A DNA stretch of 14,883 nucleotides from Gallionellaceae bacterium (GTDB lineage: Bacteria; Pseudomonadota; Gammaproteobacteria; Burkholderiales; Gallionellaceae). The position numbers and the translations under genes were made by a program. The stretch's first letter is position 1; each line of letters begins with the position of its first letter. The notes below the pieces were generated by a model, which was not told the DNA's origin, did not search any database, and saw only the letters and a list, made by a program, of their open reading frames with translations. The stretch is from contig PLYB01000177.1 in NCBI GenBank assembly GCA_003151655.1, positions 1 to 14,883 on the forward strand. The letters run 5' to 3'. Below, piece after piece: positions 7,570-14,203 of this stretch.

Positions 7570-7587
7570 TGAACCAGCGAGGGTTCA
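7570..7587. promoter_or_regulatory. Candidate activator site upstream of the rhodanese-like promoter
   Basis: TGAACC (7570-7575) and GGTTCA (7582-7587) form a perfect 6-6-6 inverted repeat, 68-85 bases upstream of the predicted start point of the plus-strand sigma-54 promoter. Shape and position suit a dimeric activator. The bound protein is unknown; the SfnR-like product is one candidate. Confidence 0.42.
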
Positions 7588-7626
7588 ATAGACACTTAGA
7601 CAACTTAATAATTGCCCGGACATCAA

Positions 7627-7643
7627 TTGGCATGATAGTTGCC
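7627..7643 (+). promoter_or_regulatory. Sigma-54 promoter for the rhodanese-like/DUF1549/DUF1501 operon
   Basis: TTGGCATGATAGTTGCC matches YTGGCACGRNNNTTGCW except T for C closing the -24 element and C at the last position. The invariant GG (7629-7630) and GC (7641-7642) are ten bases apart. Transcription would start near 7654, about 124 bases before the ATG at 7778. Confidence 0.75.
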
Positions 7644-7709
7644 TATGTAATCGCGACACAGTGAGTCGATTGGTATTTACAGAAAATCCTTTCCTACGAA
7701 TATTTTTAT

Positions 7710-7727
7710 TTCGATAACTTCGATAAC
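7710..7727 (+). repeat. Tandem 9-bp direct repeat in leader
   Basis: TTCGATAAC occurs twice without a gap, followed closely by a shorter ACTGACTGAC repetition at 7728-7737. It lies in the predicted leader of the plus-strand operon. It may be a binding site or chance; no function is assigned. Confidence 0.5.
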
Positions 7728-7777
7728 ACTGACTGACAAAATAATTTTTCCATTTGAAATTTGAAAGTAGAACAACC

Positions 7778-8278
7778 ATGAATAAACTATTCGCACTTTT
7801 TGCACTGACCTTTGCAGCTTCGCTCGCATTTGCCGCAGATGGTGATGCCCCCAAGGCCGCGCCCAAGTATGTCGACCCGCAACCGTGGGAGCACAAGACC
7901 AAACGGTTGGATCGCGCTCAACTGGATAAATTGCTGGGGCACCCTGAAAAATTACTTTTCATCGATGTGCGTCGCCCGGATGAATTAACCAAGGTCGGCG
8001 GCTTCCCGATTTACCTCAGCATTCAGGTTAAAAACTTGCCGGAAAGTTTGGCTTACATCCCCAAAGATCGCCAGATCATTACCGTTTCCAATCGAGCACA
8101 TCGCGCGGGTGATGCGGGAGATTTGCTGCTGAGCAATGGCTTCAAAGTAGCCGGTGCTGCAGGTGTTCTGGATTATCAGGATCAAGGCGGCTCGTTACTC
8201 AAAGTTGCAGTGCCACCTCCAAAACCAGTAGCGGCGGCTTCAGCCGTGCCCGCCACAAATGCAGCGGCAGCTAAGTAA
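7778..8278 (+). CDS. Exported rhodanese-fold protein lacking the catalytic cysteine
   Basis: This 166-residue protein has a Sec signal peptide (MNKLFALFALTFAASLAFA, cleavage near 19/20) and a rhodanese-like domain at about 45-145: LLFIDVRRPDEL matches the rhodanese strand and loop, and ITVSNRAHRAGDAGDLLLSNGF aligns with the active-site loop and following helix. In active sulfurtransferases that loop starts with a cysteine; here the position is Ser104, and the whole protein contains no cysteine. It cannot use the usual persulfide chemistry and may be a binding or scaffold domain. A Pro/Ala-rich tail (147-166) follows. I chose ATG 7778 because the signal peptide starts there; the in-frame TTG at 7754 adds eight uncharacteristic residues. 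It is first in the operon driven by the plus-strand sigma-54 promoter, 31 bases before the DUF1549 gene. Confidence 0.82.
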   Translation: MNKLFALFALTFAASLAFAADGDAPKAAPKYVDPQPWEHKTKRLDRAQLDKLLGHPEKLLFIDVRRPDELTKVGGFPIYLSIQVKNLPESLAYIPKDRQIITVSNRAHRAGDAGDLLLSNGFKVAGAAGVLDYQDQGGSLLKVAVPPPKPVAAASAVPATNAAAAK

Positions 8279-8309
8279 TAAGCGATAAATACTTAAAGAG
8301 GAATTTAAC

Positions 8310-10700
8310 ATGCAAAAAAAAGCAATCTATCTCGCCGTGTTGTGGACGCTCACAACAGCGCTAGCCATAGCAGATGACAAACCGGCGACTCCGCTAGCTG
8401 ATGCAACGAAAGTTGCCGAGCCAGCTAAATCAACTGAGCCCCCCAAGGTCGCCGAGCCATCCAAGCCATCGCGCGCTCAGCCAAAACTCTGGTCGTGGCA
8501 GCCGGTGCAGGTTCCTGCAGAACCAAAAGTAAAACAAGGCAAATGGGTACGTACCCCCATTGATGCCTTTGTGCTGGCCAAGTTGGAAGCCAAGAATATC
8601 AAACCATCCAAAGATGCTGATCGTGCCGCATTCATTCGTCGCGCTACGCTGGATGTATGGGGTGTGATTCCGTCGCCGGAAGAGGTCAAAGCCTTCGTCA
8701 CCGACAAGTCGCCGAACGCCTATGAGAAGTTGGTGGATCGTTTGTTGTCCTCTCAAAAATACGGTGAACGTCAAGCGCGCCGCTGGCTTGATCTTGCACG
8801 TTATGCGGATAGCACCGGTTTTCAAAACGACACCACGCGACCCAACATGTGGCGCTACCGTGATTACGTAATCAATGCCTTCAACCAGGATAAACCCTAC
8901 AATCAATTCGTCAAAGAACAACTGGCCGGAGATGAGATTGCCCCCAACGACCAGAATGCACTGGTCGCAACCGGCTTCTTGTTGAATTACCCGGACAATT
9001 ACAACTCGCGCGACCTAGTGCAACGCCAATATCAAATTGAAACCGACATGACCGACACCGTCGGTTTGGCCTTGCTGGGGCAAACCGTAGGTTGCGCGCG
9101 CTGCCACAATCACAAGACCGACAAGATCACGCAAAAAGACTACTTCTCGCTACAAGCATTTTTTGCCAACACCAGCGTGAACGAAAAGGTCGTACCAAAA
9201 GAAAAGGGCGAGCAAGAAAAGAAATTCGAGGAAGCCCAAGCCAAGTATCTGGCCGCGACCAAAGATATCCGCACCAAGCAAAAAGCAATTCTCGATGTCT
9301 ATCGCGAAGCCGGGACGAAGTATCACAAAGAACGTTACCTGACCGATAGCCGCGAAGCGATCTTTAAACCTGAAGCACAGTGGACTCCTCTGGATCGCTG
9401 GGTCAATCACCGCCTTGAAAACGTATCAACAGAACGTGATATTGAAAATTATCTCAAGCTGATTACGGAAGACAAGAGCCATCCGCAACACACTCCGGCA
9501 AGCGAAGCCAGTTGGGCTGAGTTTAAACAACTGGCTGCGGAGTTGAAGAAATTCGACGATCTCAAGCCGTCCGCCGGTTCGAAATACATTTCTGCCGCAA
9601 CCGAACTTGGACATCCTGAATCACCAGTGACGCATATCCGCTTCACCGGAGTTCACGAACGCCCACTGGATGAAGTGCAACCCGCATTCCCGGCGGCACT
9701 CACCAATGAGAAACCGAATATCGTTCCAAGCGCAACATCGTCTGGACGCCGCACGGCCTTGGCTGAGTGGATCACCAGCCCGACCAATCCGCTTACTTCG
9801 CGTGTGTTCGTTAACCGTGTGTGGAACCAGTATTTCGGCAGCGGTATTGTAAAAACCGTGAGCGACTTCGGCAAAGCAGGCGACAAACCGACTAATCCGG
9901 AACTACTGGATTATCTGGCAAGCAATTTCATCAAGGAAGGGTGGAGCGTTAAAAAGCTGCATCGTCAGATATTGTTGTCCAGCGTTTATCGTCAATCGTC
10001 CGATCATCGTGCCGATGCATACAAGGCTGACCCGGACAATCAACTGTTGGCAGTATTCCCGCGCAAACGTTTGGATGCGGAAGAAATTCGCGACTCCTTG
10101 TTGGTTGCTTCCGGTCAGTTGCAGGACAAAATCGGCGGCCCGGCAGTCTTCCCGCCCATGCCCTCAAATGTAATCGTGGGTAACAACACTTTCGACGACA
10201 ACCCATTGTGGAAAGTTTCAAAGGACGTGCACGACCACAACCGTCGCAGCTTGTATGTATTTACGCGCCGCAGCGTTCCGTACCCAATGCTGGACGTGTT
10301 CGACCCTGCTAATCCGCAACTGGTCCACAGCAAGCGTGACGTGACCACCACTCCGCTACAGGCGTTGACCTTGTTCAACAACGAAACGGTGTTTTCATGG
10401 TCGCAATCTTTGGCCGGTCGCGTCATCAACGAAGCGGGCAACAATGAAGCGGCACAAGTGGACCGACTGTATCAGATTTTGTTTGCACGCAATGCCGACA
10501 AGTTTGAGAAAACGGCATCGCATGAATTCCTCGGCAAGCAGGCACAAATCATTCAAGCGAAAGCAGCCGACGGGAAATTTGTGATCAGCACCCCGATTGG
10601 ATTAAAGGCAGCTCCAGCGCAAGACCCGATCAAACTGGCCGCCTTTGTCGACCTTGTACATACCGTCGCGAATTCCAACGAATTCGCCTACCGCTTCTGA
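8310..10700 (+). CDS. DUF1549/DUF1553 (PSCyt2/PSD1) exported protein
   Basis: This 796-residue protein starts with a signal peptide (MQKKAIYLAVLWTLTTALAIA) and a Pro/Lys/Glu-rich linker to about residue 58. The DUF1549 (PSCyt2) domain spans roughly 80-290: typical segments are IDAFVLAKLEAKNIKPS, FIRRATLDVWGVIPSPEEV, LARYADSTGFQND and VGCARCHNHKTDKITQKDY. The CARCH at 262-266 is a c-type heme-attachment motif; one only. A charged helical region (about 300-400) precedes the DUF1553 (PSD1) domain, roughly 480-790, with SRVFVNRVWNQYFGSGIV, RLDAEEIRDSLLVASGQL, RDVTTTPLQALTLFNNE and the terminal NSNEFAYRF. There is no N-terminal PSCyt1 domain. AAAGAGGA precedes ATG 8310. These proteins abound in Planctomycetes and regularly pair with DUF1501 proteins, as here. 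Biochemical function is not established; a periplasmic redox or hydrolytic role is inferred. Confidence 0.92.
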   Translation: MQKKAIYLAVLWTLTTALAIADDKPATPLADATKVAEPAKSTEPPKVAEPSKPSRAQPKLWSWQPVQVPAEPKVKQGKWVRTPIDAFVLAKLEAKNIKPSKDADRAAFIRRATLDVWGVIPSPEEVKAFVTDKSPNAYEKLVDRLLSSQKYGERQARRWLDLARYADSTGFQNDTTRPNMWRYRDYVINAFNQDKPYNQFVKEQLAGDEIAPNDQNALVATGFLLNYPDNYNSRDLVQRQYQIETDMTDTVGLALLGQTVGCARCHNHKTDKITQKDYFSLQAFFANTSVNEKVVPKEKGEQEKKFEEAQAKYLAATKDIRTKQKAILDVYREAGTKYHKERYLTDSREAIFKPEAQWTPLDRWVNHRLENVSTERDIENYLKLITEDKSHPQHTPASEASWAEFKQLAAELKKFDDLKPSAGSKYISAATELGHPESPVTHIRFTGVHERPLDEVQPAFPAALTNEKPNIVPSATSSGRRTALAEWITSPTNPLTSRVFVNRVWNQYFGSGIVKTVSDFGKAGDKPTNPELLDYLASNFIKEGWSVKKLHRQILLSSVYRQSSDHRADAYKADPDNQLLAVFPRKRLDAEEIRDSLLVASGQLQDKIGGPAVFPPMPSNVIVGNNTFDDNPLWKVSKDVHDHNRRSLYVFTRRSVPYPMLDVFDPANPQLVHSKRDVTTTPLQALTLFNNETVFSWSQSLAGRVINEAGNNEAAQVDRLYQILFARNADKFEKTASHEFLGKQAQIIQAKAADGKFVISTPIGLKAAPAQDPIKLAAFVDLVHTVANSNEFAYRF

Positions 10701-10732
10701 TATTGAATAGTTATTTTAGAAAAGGAAATAAA

Positions 10733-12175
10733 ATGAATACTTTTTCGCGTCGTGAATTTTTACTTAAAGCCGGTGTCGGGCTGGGCGCTGCCGCGTTCAG
10801 CGGCTATATTCCCGGAGCCGGTTTTATTTCGGCGGCATCGGCGGCTGAACTGATCGATCCGCTCGCCCCCAAAGCCCCTCACTTTCCGGCCAAAGTAAAA
10901 ACAGTCATCTGGCTGCACATGGACGGGGCTCCCAGCACCCTGGATCTGTTCGATTACAAACCCGAGTTGAAAAAACTGGCCGGGCAACCGATCCCCGAGT
11001 CTTACCTGAAGGGCATCAAAACCAGCACACAGGGCGGTATCACCAAACTATTCTGGTCGGACAAGCGCGAATTTAAGCAGTACGGAGAAAGCGGTGCTTA
11101 TTTTTCAGACTTGCTGCCGAACCTGTCTCAACATGCCGATAAGATTGCCTTCATCAAATCCAGTGTCACTATCGGTGCGACCCACGACATTTCGATTTTG
11201 AAATTGAACACCGGCGATGTGAATCCCGGCCGCCCTTCATTGGGTGCATGGGTGTCTTACCAGTTGGGTTCTGCCAACCGCGATCTGCCTTCGTATGTGG
11301 TGCTGTACAACGACAACAAAGAGCCGCGTGCAGGTTCGGTAAACTGGAGTTCGGGTTTCCTGCCCGCCGTTTATCAGGGCGTAGCCTTCCGCCCCGGCGA
11401 TTCCCCGATTCTTAATCTGGAACGTGCCGGTGCCTGGGCTGCACAAGAACAACGCAACTCGCTGGATCTGCTGAAACGTCTGAACGAAAAACGCGGCGCA
11501 GCTTATCCCGAAGACACGGAACTGCAAGCCCGCATCCGTTCTTATGAGCTGGCTGATCGCATGCAAACTTCCGCACCGGAAGCGGTTGACCTGAGCAAAG
11601 AATCGGAAGCCACCAGAGAAGCGTATGGCTTGAATGACGAAACTACCAAGAGCTACGGCCAAGTGTTGTTGCGTGCCCGTCGTTTGGCAGAGCGCGGCGT
11701 GCGCTTCATCCAGGTGGTATCCGGCCCTGCACTTCCCGATGGCGACAACCGCAACTGGGATGCGCATAACAGTCTCGAAAAGAACCACGGCACCAATGCC
11801 AAGATGGTGGACAAGCCCATCGCCGCTTTGCTGGCCGACCTGAAAGAGCGCGGCCTGCTGGATTCGACACTGGTGGTGTGGGCTTCCGAATTCGGACGTA
11901 CCCCTTGGGGCGAAAGCGGCGACGGTCGCGATCACAATCCGTGGGGCTACACGCAATGGATCGCGGGCGGCGGTGTCAAGGCCGGCACGACCTTCGGCGC
12001 AACCGACGAGATCGGCGTGCAGTCGGTTGGCAAGACTGTCGACACCTACGACTTGCATGCCACCGTGCTGCAACTGCTGGGGCTGAACCATTTGAAGACC
12101 ACCTTCTTGCACGATGGTCGCACGGAGCGTCCCACAGTTGTGTTCGGCGAGGTCATCAAAGACCTGCTCGCTTAA
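10733..12175 (+). CDS. Tat-exported DUF1501 protein (alkaline phosphatase/sulfatase-like fold)
   Basis: This 480-residue protein carries a twin-arginine signal, SRREFLLKAG (Arg6-Arg7), then a hydrophobic stretch and SAASAA, so it is probably folded with its cofactor before export. Typical DUF1501 blocks are present: WLHMDGAPSTLDLFDYKPEL (60-79), GATHD, RPSLGAWVSYQLG, ASEFGRTPWG (about 384-393), GDGRDHNPWGYTQWIAGGG (about 397-415) and TYDLHATVLQLLGL (about 438-451). The Asp and His residues in these blocks are metal-ligand candidates. The family is related to sulfatases and alkaline phosphatases, but the formylglycine CxPSR motif is absent and the protein has no cysteine, so it is not a classical type I sulfatase. 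AAAGGAAAT precedes ATG 10733, chosen over TTG 10703 because the Tat signal begins there. It lies 32 bases after the DUF1549 gene. Substrate unknown; a sulfate or phosphate ester is a guess. Confidence 0.92.
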   Translation: MNTFSRREFLLKAGVGLGAAAFSGYIPGAGFISAASAAELIDPLAPKAPHFPAKVKTVIWLHMDGAPSTLDLFDYKPELKKLAGQPIPESYLKGIKTSTQGGITKLFWSDKREFKQYGESGAYFSDLLPNLSQHADKIAFIKSSVTIGATHDISILKLNTGDVNPGRPSLGAWVSYQLGSANRDLPSYVVLYNDNKEPRAGSVNWSSGFLPAVYQGVAFRPGDSPILNLERAGAWAAQEQRNSLDLLKRLNEKRGAAYPEDTELQARIRSYELADRMQTSAPEAVDLSKESEATREAYGLNDETTKSYGQVLLRARRLAERGVRFIQVVSGPALPDGDNRNWDAHNSLEKNHGTNAKMVDKPIAALLADLKERGLLDSTLVVWASEFGRTPWGESGDGRDHNPWGYTQWIAGGGVKAGTTFGATDEIGVQSVGKTVDTYDLHATVLQLLGLNHLKTTFLHDGRTERPTVVFGEVIKDLLA

Positions 12176-12212
12176 CCACGCTTAATGTGAAACTCGCGTA
12201 GCGATTCGCTCG

Positions 12213-12250
12213 CCCCTCTCCCACCGGGGGAGGGTTGGGGTGGGGGAAAC
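12213..12250. repeat. REP-like C/G-rich palindromic repeat
   Basis: CCCTCTCCC (12214-12222) pairs with GGGGGAGGG (12226-12234) with one wobble pair, followed by TTGGGGTGGGGG. This C-rich/G-rich layout is common as a dispersed intergenic repeat in beta- and gammaproteobacteria. Copy number in this genome cannot be judged from one window. Confidence 0.55.
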
Positions 12251-12310
12251 GGGCATCATAAGTTTCATTTTTCGGAGTGTGTCATTGCCATACCCGTTGC
12301 GTAGCTCTGG

Positions 12311-12350
12311 CAAAGTAGCCCGGAACTCAAAGTCTCCGGGCTACTTTGTT
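12311..12350 (+). terminator. Long hairpin, probable terminator of the DUF1549/DUF1501 operon
   Basis: CAAAGTAGCCCGGA (12311-12324) pairs perfectly over 14 bases with TCCGGGCTACTTTG (12335-12348). A T-rich but interrupted tail follows on the plus strand. It lies 135 bases after the DUF1501 stop codon and just before the cytochrome gene, so it separates the two units. The rest of the 201-base gap holds the REP-like repeat and no visible gene. Confidence 0.75.
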
Positions 12351-12376
12351 GTTCGGGTTTCACCTGTTTTAGAAAT

Positions 12377-12781
12377 ATGGATCAAATCAGTATGCGTAAG
12401 TTGATGTTAGCTTTTAGTTTGATGGTAATGACAAGCAGCGCAAGTGCCGCTCAAGTCACCATAGATGAGGATTACATGCAAACCATGGAAGACAGGCAAA
12501 AGAGTCTGACTAAAAATATCGGGGTGCAGAATGCTCAAGGTGCCAATGAAGATTTAAAAGAGTTGGAAGACATGTTTGGCGAAGTCGCGGAATATTATGT
12601 AGCGAAAGGCAATGCTAAAGACGCTGTCGATTGGTCAAACGAAAGCAAAGACCTGTCCATCGCCATTGAAAAATACGTGGCGGCAAAAGATTACGATAAC
12701 GCAACCATATCAGCTACGACGCTGGCCAAGACATGCAAGGCTTGCCATCGCGTGTATAAAAAAGACAAAGAGAAAAAATAG
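12377..12781 (+). CDS. Cytochrome c'-like class II c-type cytochrome, periplasmic
   Basis: This small (134-residue) exported protein has a signal peptide ending SASA|AQV and mostly helical, charged sequence with its single heme motif near the C-terminus: CKACH at 120-124, followed by RVYKKDKEKK. A C-terminal CxxCH on a four-helix bundle is the layout of class II cytochromes (c' and cytochrome b562-like relatives). ATG 12377 is used; an in-frame ATG at 12392 (MRKLMLAF) would give a tidier signal peptide and may be the real start, since neither has a strong ribosome site. It precedes a peroxiredoxin and a diheme cytochrome on the same strand, so a periplasmic redox or stress role is plausible. 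Partner unknown. Confidence 0.8.
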   Translation: MDQISMRKLMLAFSLMVMTSSASAAQVTIDEDYMQTMEDRQKSLTKNIGVQNAQGANEDLKELEDMFGEVAEYYVAKGNAKDAVDWSNESKDLSIAIEKYVAAKDYDNATISATTLAKTCKACHRVYKKDKEKK

Positions 12782-12804
12782 AAAATTATGGCCACACTGA
12801 ATGA

Positions 12805-12909
12805 TGAAACAAAAGCAAATCCCCCTCCGCTTTGCTCCCCCCCCTTTTACAAAGTGGGTTGTTCCCCACTTTGTAAAAGGGGGGCTAGGGGGGATTTGCT
12901 TTTGTTTCA
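12805..12909. repeat. 105-bp near-perfect palindrome (MITE-like)
   Basis: The outer arms, 12805-12825 and 12889-12909, are perfect 21-base inverted repeats. The inner arms CCCCCCTTTTACAAAGTGGG (12839-12858) and its exact complement (12865-12884) close on a six-base loop. An asymmetric bulge (11 bases left, 3 right) separates them. The C-run/G-run design resembles dispersed palindromic elements found in many environmental proteobacteria. It sits between the cytochrome and peroxiredoxin genes, so RNA folding could affect both. No transposase or clear target-site duplication is seen. Confidence 0.85.
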
Positions 12910-12932
12910 CGTTAATATTTGAAAGGAACAGC

Positions 12933-13526
12933 ATGAAACGTTTATTACCGGGTTGTTTATTGGCAATGTCGCTGGCGCAACCCGCGCTCGCCGCCTTGCA
13001 GGAAGGAGTGACAGCTCCCGACTTTAAAGCGCAGGCTTCGCTGGCCGGCAAAGCATTTAGCTACTCGCTGAAAGAGGCTCTGAACAAAGGCCCGGTAGTC
13101 GTCTATTTCTACCCTTCCGCCTACACCGGCGGATGCAATATTCAGGCGCATGAATTCTCGGTCAATCAAGCAAAGTTTGCTGATGCCGGAGCGTCGGTGA
13201 TCGGCGTATCGCTCGACAGCATCGACCGGCTCAACGATTTCTCGGCGGATGCAAATTACTGCGCAGGTAAAGTTGCCGTGGCTTCGGATGCCGATGGCAA
13301 AATCGCCAAGTCTTACGAGCTGACGGTGCGCGATGCCGCGCCCGACAAGAAAGACACGCGCGGCATTGAAATCAGCCACGGCTTTGCCGAGCGCACGACT
13401 TTCGTCATCACTCCCGACGGTAAGATCGCGGCGACATTGACCGGCCTTGCTCCCGCCGCCAACGTTGCCAAATCGCTGGAGGTGGTACAACACATCGCGG
13501 ATGCTAAAAAATCCGATAACTGGTAA
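12933..13526 (+). CDS. Periplasmic peroxiredoxin (AhpC/TSA family)
   Basis: This 197-residue thiol peroxidase would reduce peroxides in the periplasm. A signal peptide (MKRLLPGCLLAMSLAQPALA) precedes the thioredoxin-fold domain: GVTAPDFKAQ, then VVVYFYPSAYTGGC with the peroxidatic pattern Pro61-x3-Thr65-x2-Cys68. A second cysteine, Cys110 (ANYCAGK), could act as resolving cysteine. GVSLDSIDRLNDF, VASDADGKIAKSY and TTFVITPDGKI are further family segments, and the conserved Arg is probably in AERTTF. AAAGGA lies five bases before ATG 12933. The frame runs open upstream through the palindrome to 12801, but that part is repeat DNA without coding sense. Export is unusual for AhpC-type enzymes but common in small periplasmic variants. 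The electron donor is unknown; neighbouring cytochromes are candidates only by proximity. Confidence 0.88.
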   Translation: MKRLLPGCLLAMSLAQPALAALQEGVTAPDFKAQASLAGKAFSYSLKEALNKGPVVVYFYPSAYTGGCNIQAHEFSVNQAKFADAGASVIGVSLDSIDRLNDFSADANYCAGKVAVASDADGKIAKSYELTVRDAAPDKKDTRGIEISHGFAERTTFVITPDGKIAATLTGLAPAANVAKSLEVVQHIADAKKSDNW

Positions 13527-13531
13527 TTATT

Positions 13532-14203
13532 TTGCTGTATCAGTCATGGGTAAAGCGATGCGTACTGATCGCGTGCCTGATTATTCCCGCCATCGTATAT
13601 GCCGATGCGCCCTCGTTCGAGGACAATGCCTCGGCATATGAATTACGTATCGGCACGGGCGACCCCGCATCCGGAAAGAAAAAAGTCCAGTCCGAAAACT
13701 GTCAGGAGTGTCACGGCATAAACGGCATCAGCAGCTCGCCCACATTTCCAAAACTCGCCGGGCAATATGCCGAATACATCGTAAAACAGCTCAAGGATTT
13801 CCAAAGCGGCAGACGCAAACATCCCGTCATGACAGCAATGGCCGACGGACTGACGGAAGATGATGTGTTGGACATCGCGGCCTATTTCGCCAGCCATCCC
13901 ATCATGCAGGGGGACGGCACAGGAAACAGTCAACTCGCCAGAGATATTTTTACCCGTGGCGATCTGGCTAGAAACATCCTGCCCTGCCAAAGCTGCCATG
14001 GGGAAGCGGGCAAAGGGAAAAGCACTGCCACTGAAACGCGCCCGGTGATCGGCGGACAACACAGAAACTATTTACGCGAACAACTGCGCAACTGGCGCAG
14101 CGGCGCGCGCAGCAACAGCCCCGATGGCGTGATGAACATCATTGCAAAATCGCTGAGCGACACCGAGATAGAAGCGCTGTCGAATTATATTTCAGGGTTA
14201 TAG
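13532..14203 (+). CDS. Diheme cytochrome c4-type protein
   Basis: This 223-residue periplasmic electron carrier has two homologous halves, each with a heme motif: CQECH at 57-61 and CQSCH at 152-156. Candidate axial methionines follow, Met100 or Met103 (HPVMTAMADGLTEDDVLDIAAYFAS) and Met201 (GVMNIIAKSLSDTEIEALSNYISGL). The repeated pattern CHG...P.L.GQ...Y...QL..F..G.R is classic for c4. A signal peptide (VKRCVLIACLIIPAIVYA) covers the first 24 residues. The start is TTG 13532, five bases after the peroxiredoxin stop; the nearby ATG at 13546 is in another frame, and no other in-frame start precedes the signal peptide. No ribosome site is obvious, so translation may be coupled to the peroxiredoxin. 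c4 cytochromes usually pass electrons to terminal oxidases or receive them from periplasmic dehydrogenases. Confidence 0.9.
   Translation: MLYQSWVKRCVLIACLIIPAIVYADAPSFEDNASAYELRIGTGDPASGKKKVQSENCQECHGINGISSSPTFPKLAGQYAEYIVKQLKDFQSGRRKHPVMTAMADGLTEDDVLDIAAYFASHPIMQGDGTGNSQLARDIFTRGDLARNILPCQSCHGEAGKGKSTATETRPVIGGQHRNYLREQLRNWRSGARSNSPDGVMNIIAKSLSDTEIEALSNYISGL

Larger units (their letters stand above)
7166..7777. other. 612-bp divergent intergenic control region
   Basis: No convincing gene is seen here; the short open frames lack coding character and ribosome sites. The region holds two outward-facing sigma-54 promoters (7290-7306 minus, 7627-7643 plus), several inverted repeats, and a leader hairpin. 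A weak GCCGC-AGCA-GCGGC hairpin (7465-7478) lies between the promoters. The TTCGATAAC tandem repeat at 7710-7727 sits in the plus-strand leader. About 320 bases separate the promoters, enough for upstream sites serving each. Confidence 0.7.

Noticed and set aside
11237..12112. Minus-strand open frame of 291 codons opposite the DUF1501 gene
   Set aside because: The plus strand carries conserved DUF1501 blocks throughout; the antisense frame is a codon-bias shadow.
10733..12175. DUF1501 product as a classical formylglycine sulfatase
   Set aside because: There is no CxPSR or SxPSR activation motif and no cysteine in the protein; only the broader fold relationship can be claimed.
12805..12909. 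CRISPR-like or IS-end structure
   Set aside because: It is a single palindrome, not a spaced direct repeat, and no transposase or cas gene is present in the window.
12801..12932. N-terminal extension of the peroxiredoxin reading frame
   Set aside because: It translates the palindromic repeat; the signal peptide and Shine-Dalgarno sequence mark ATG 12933 as the start.
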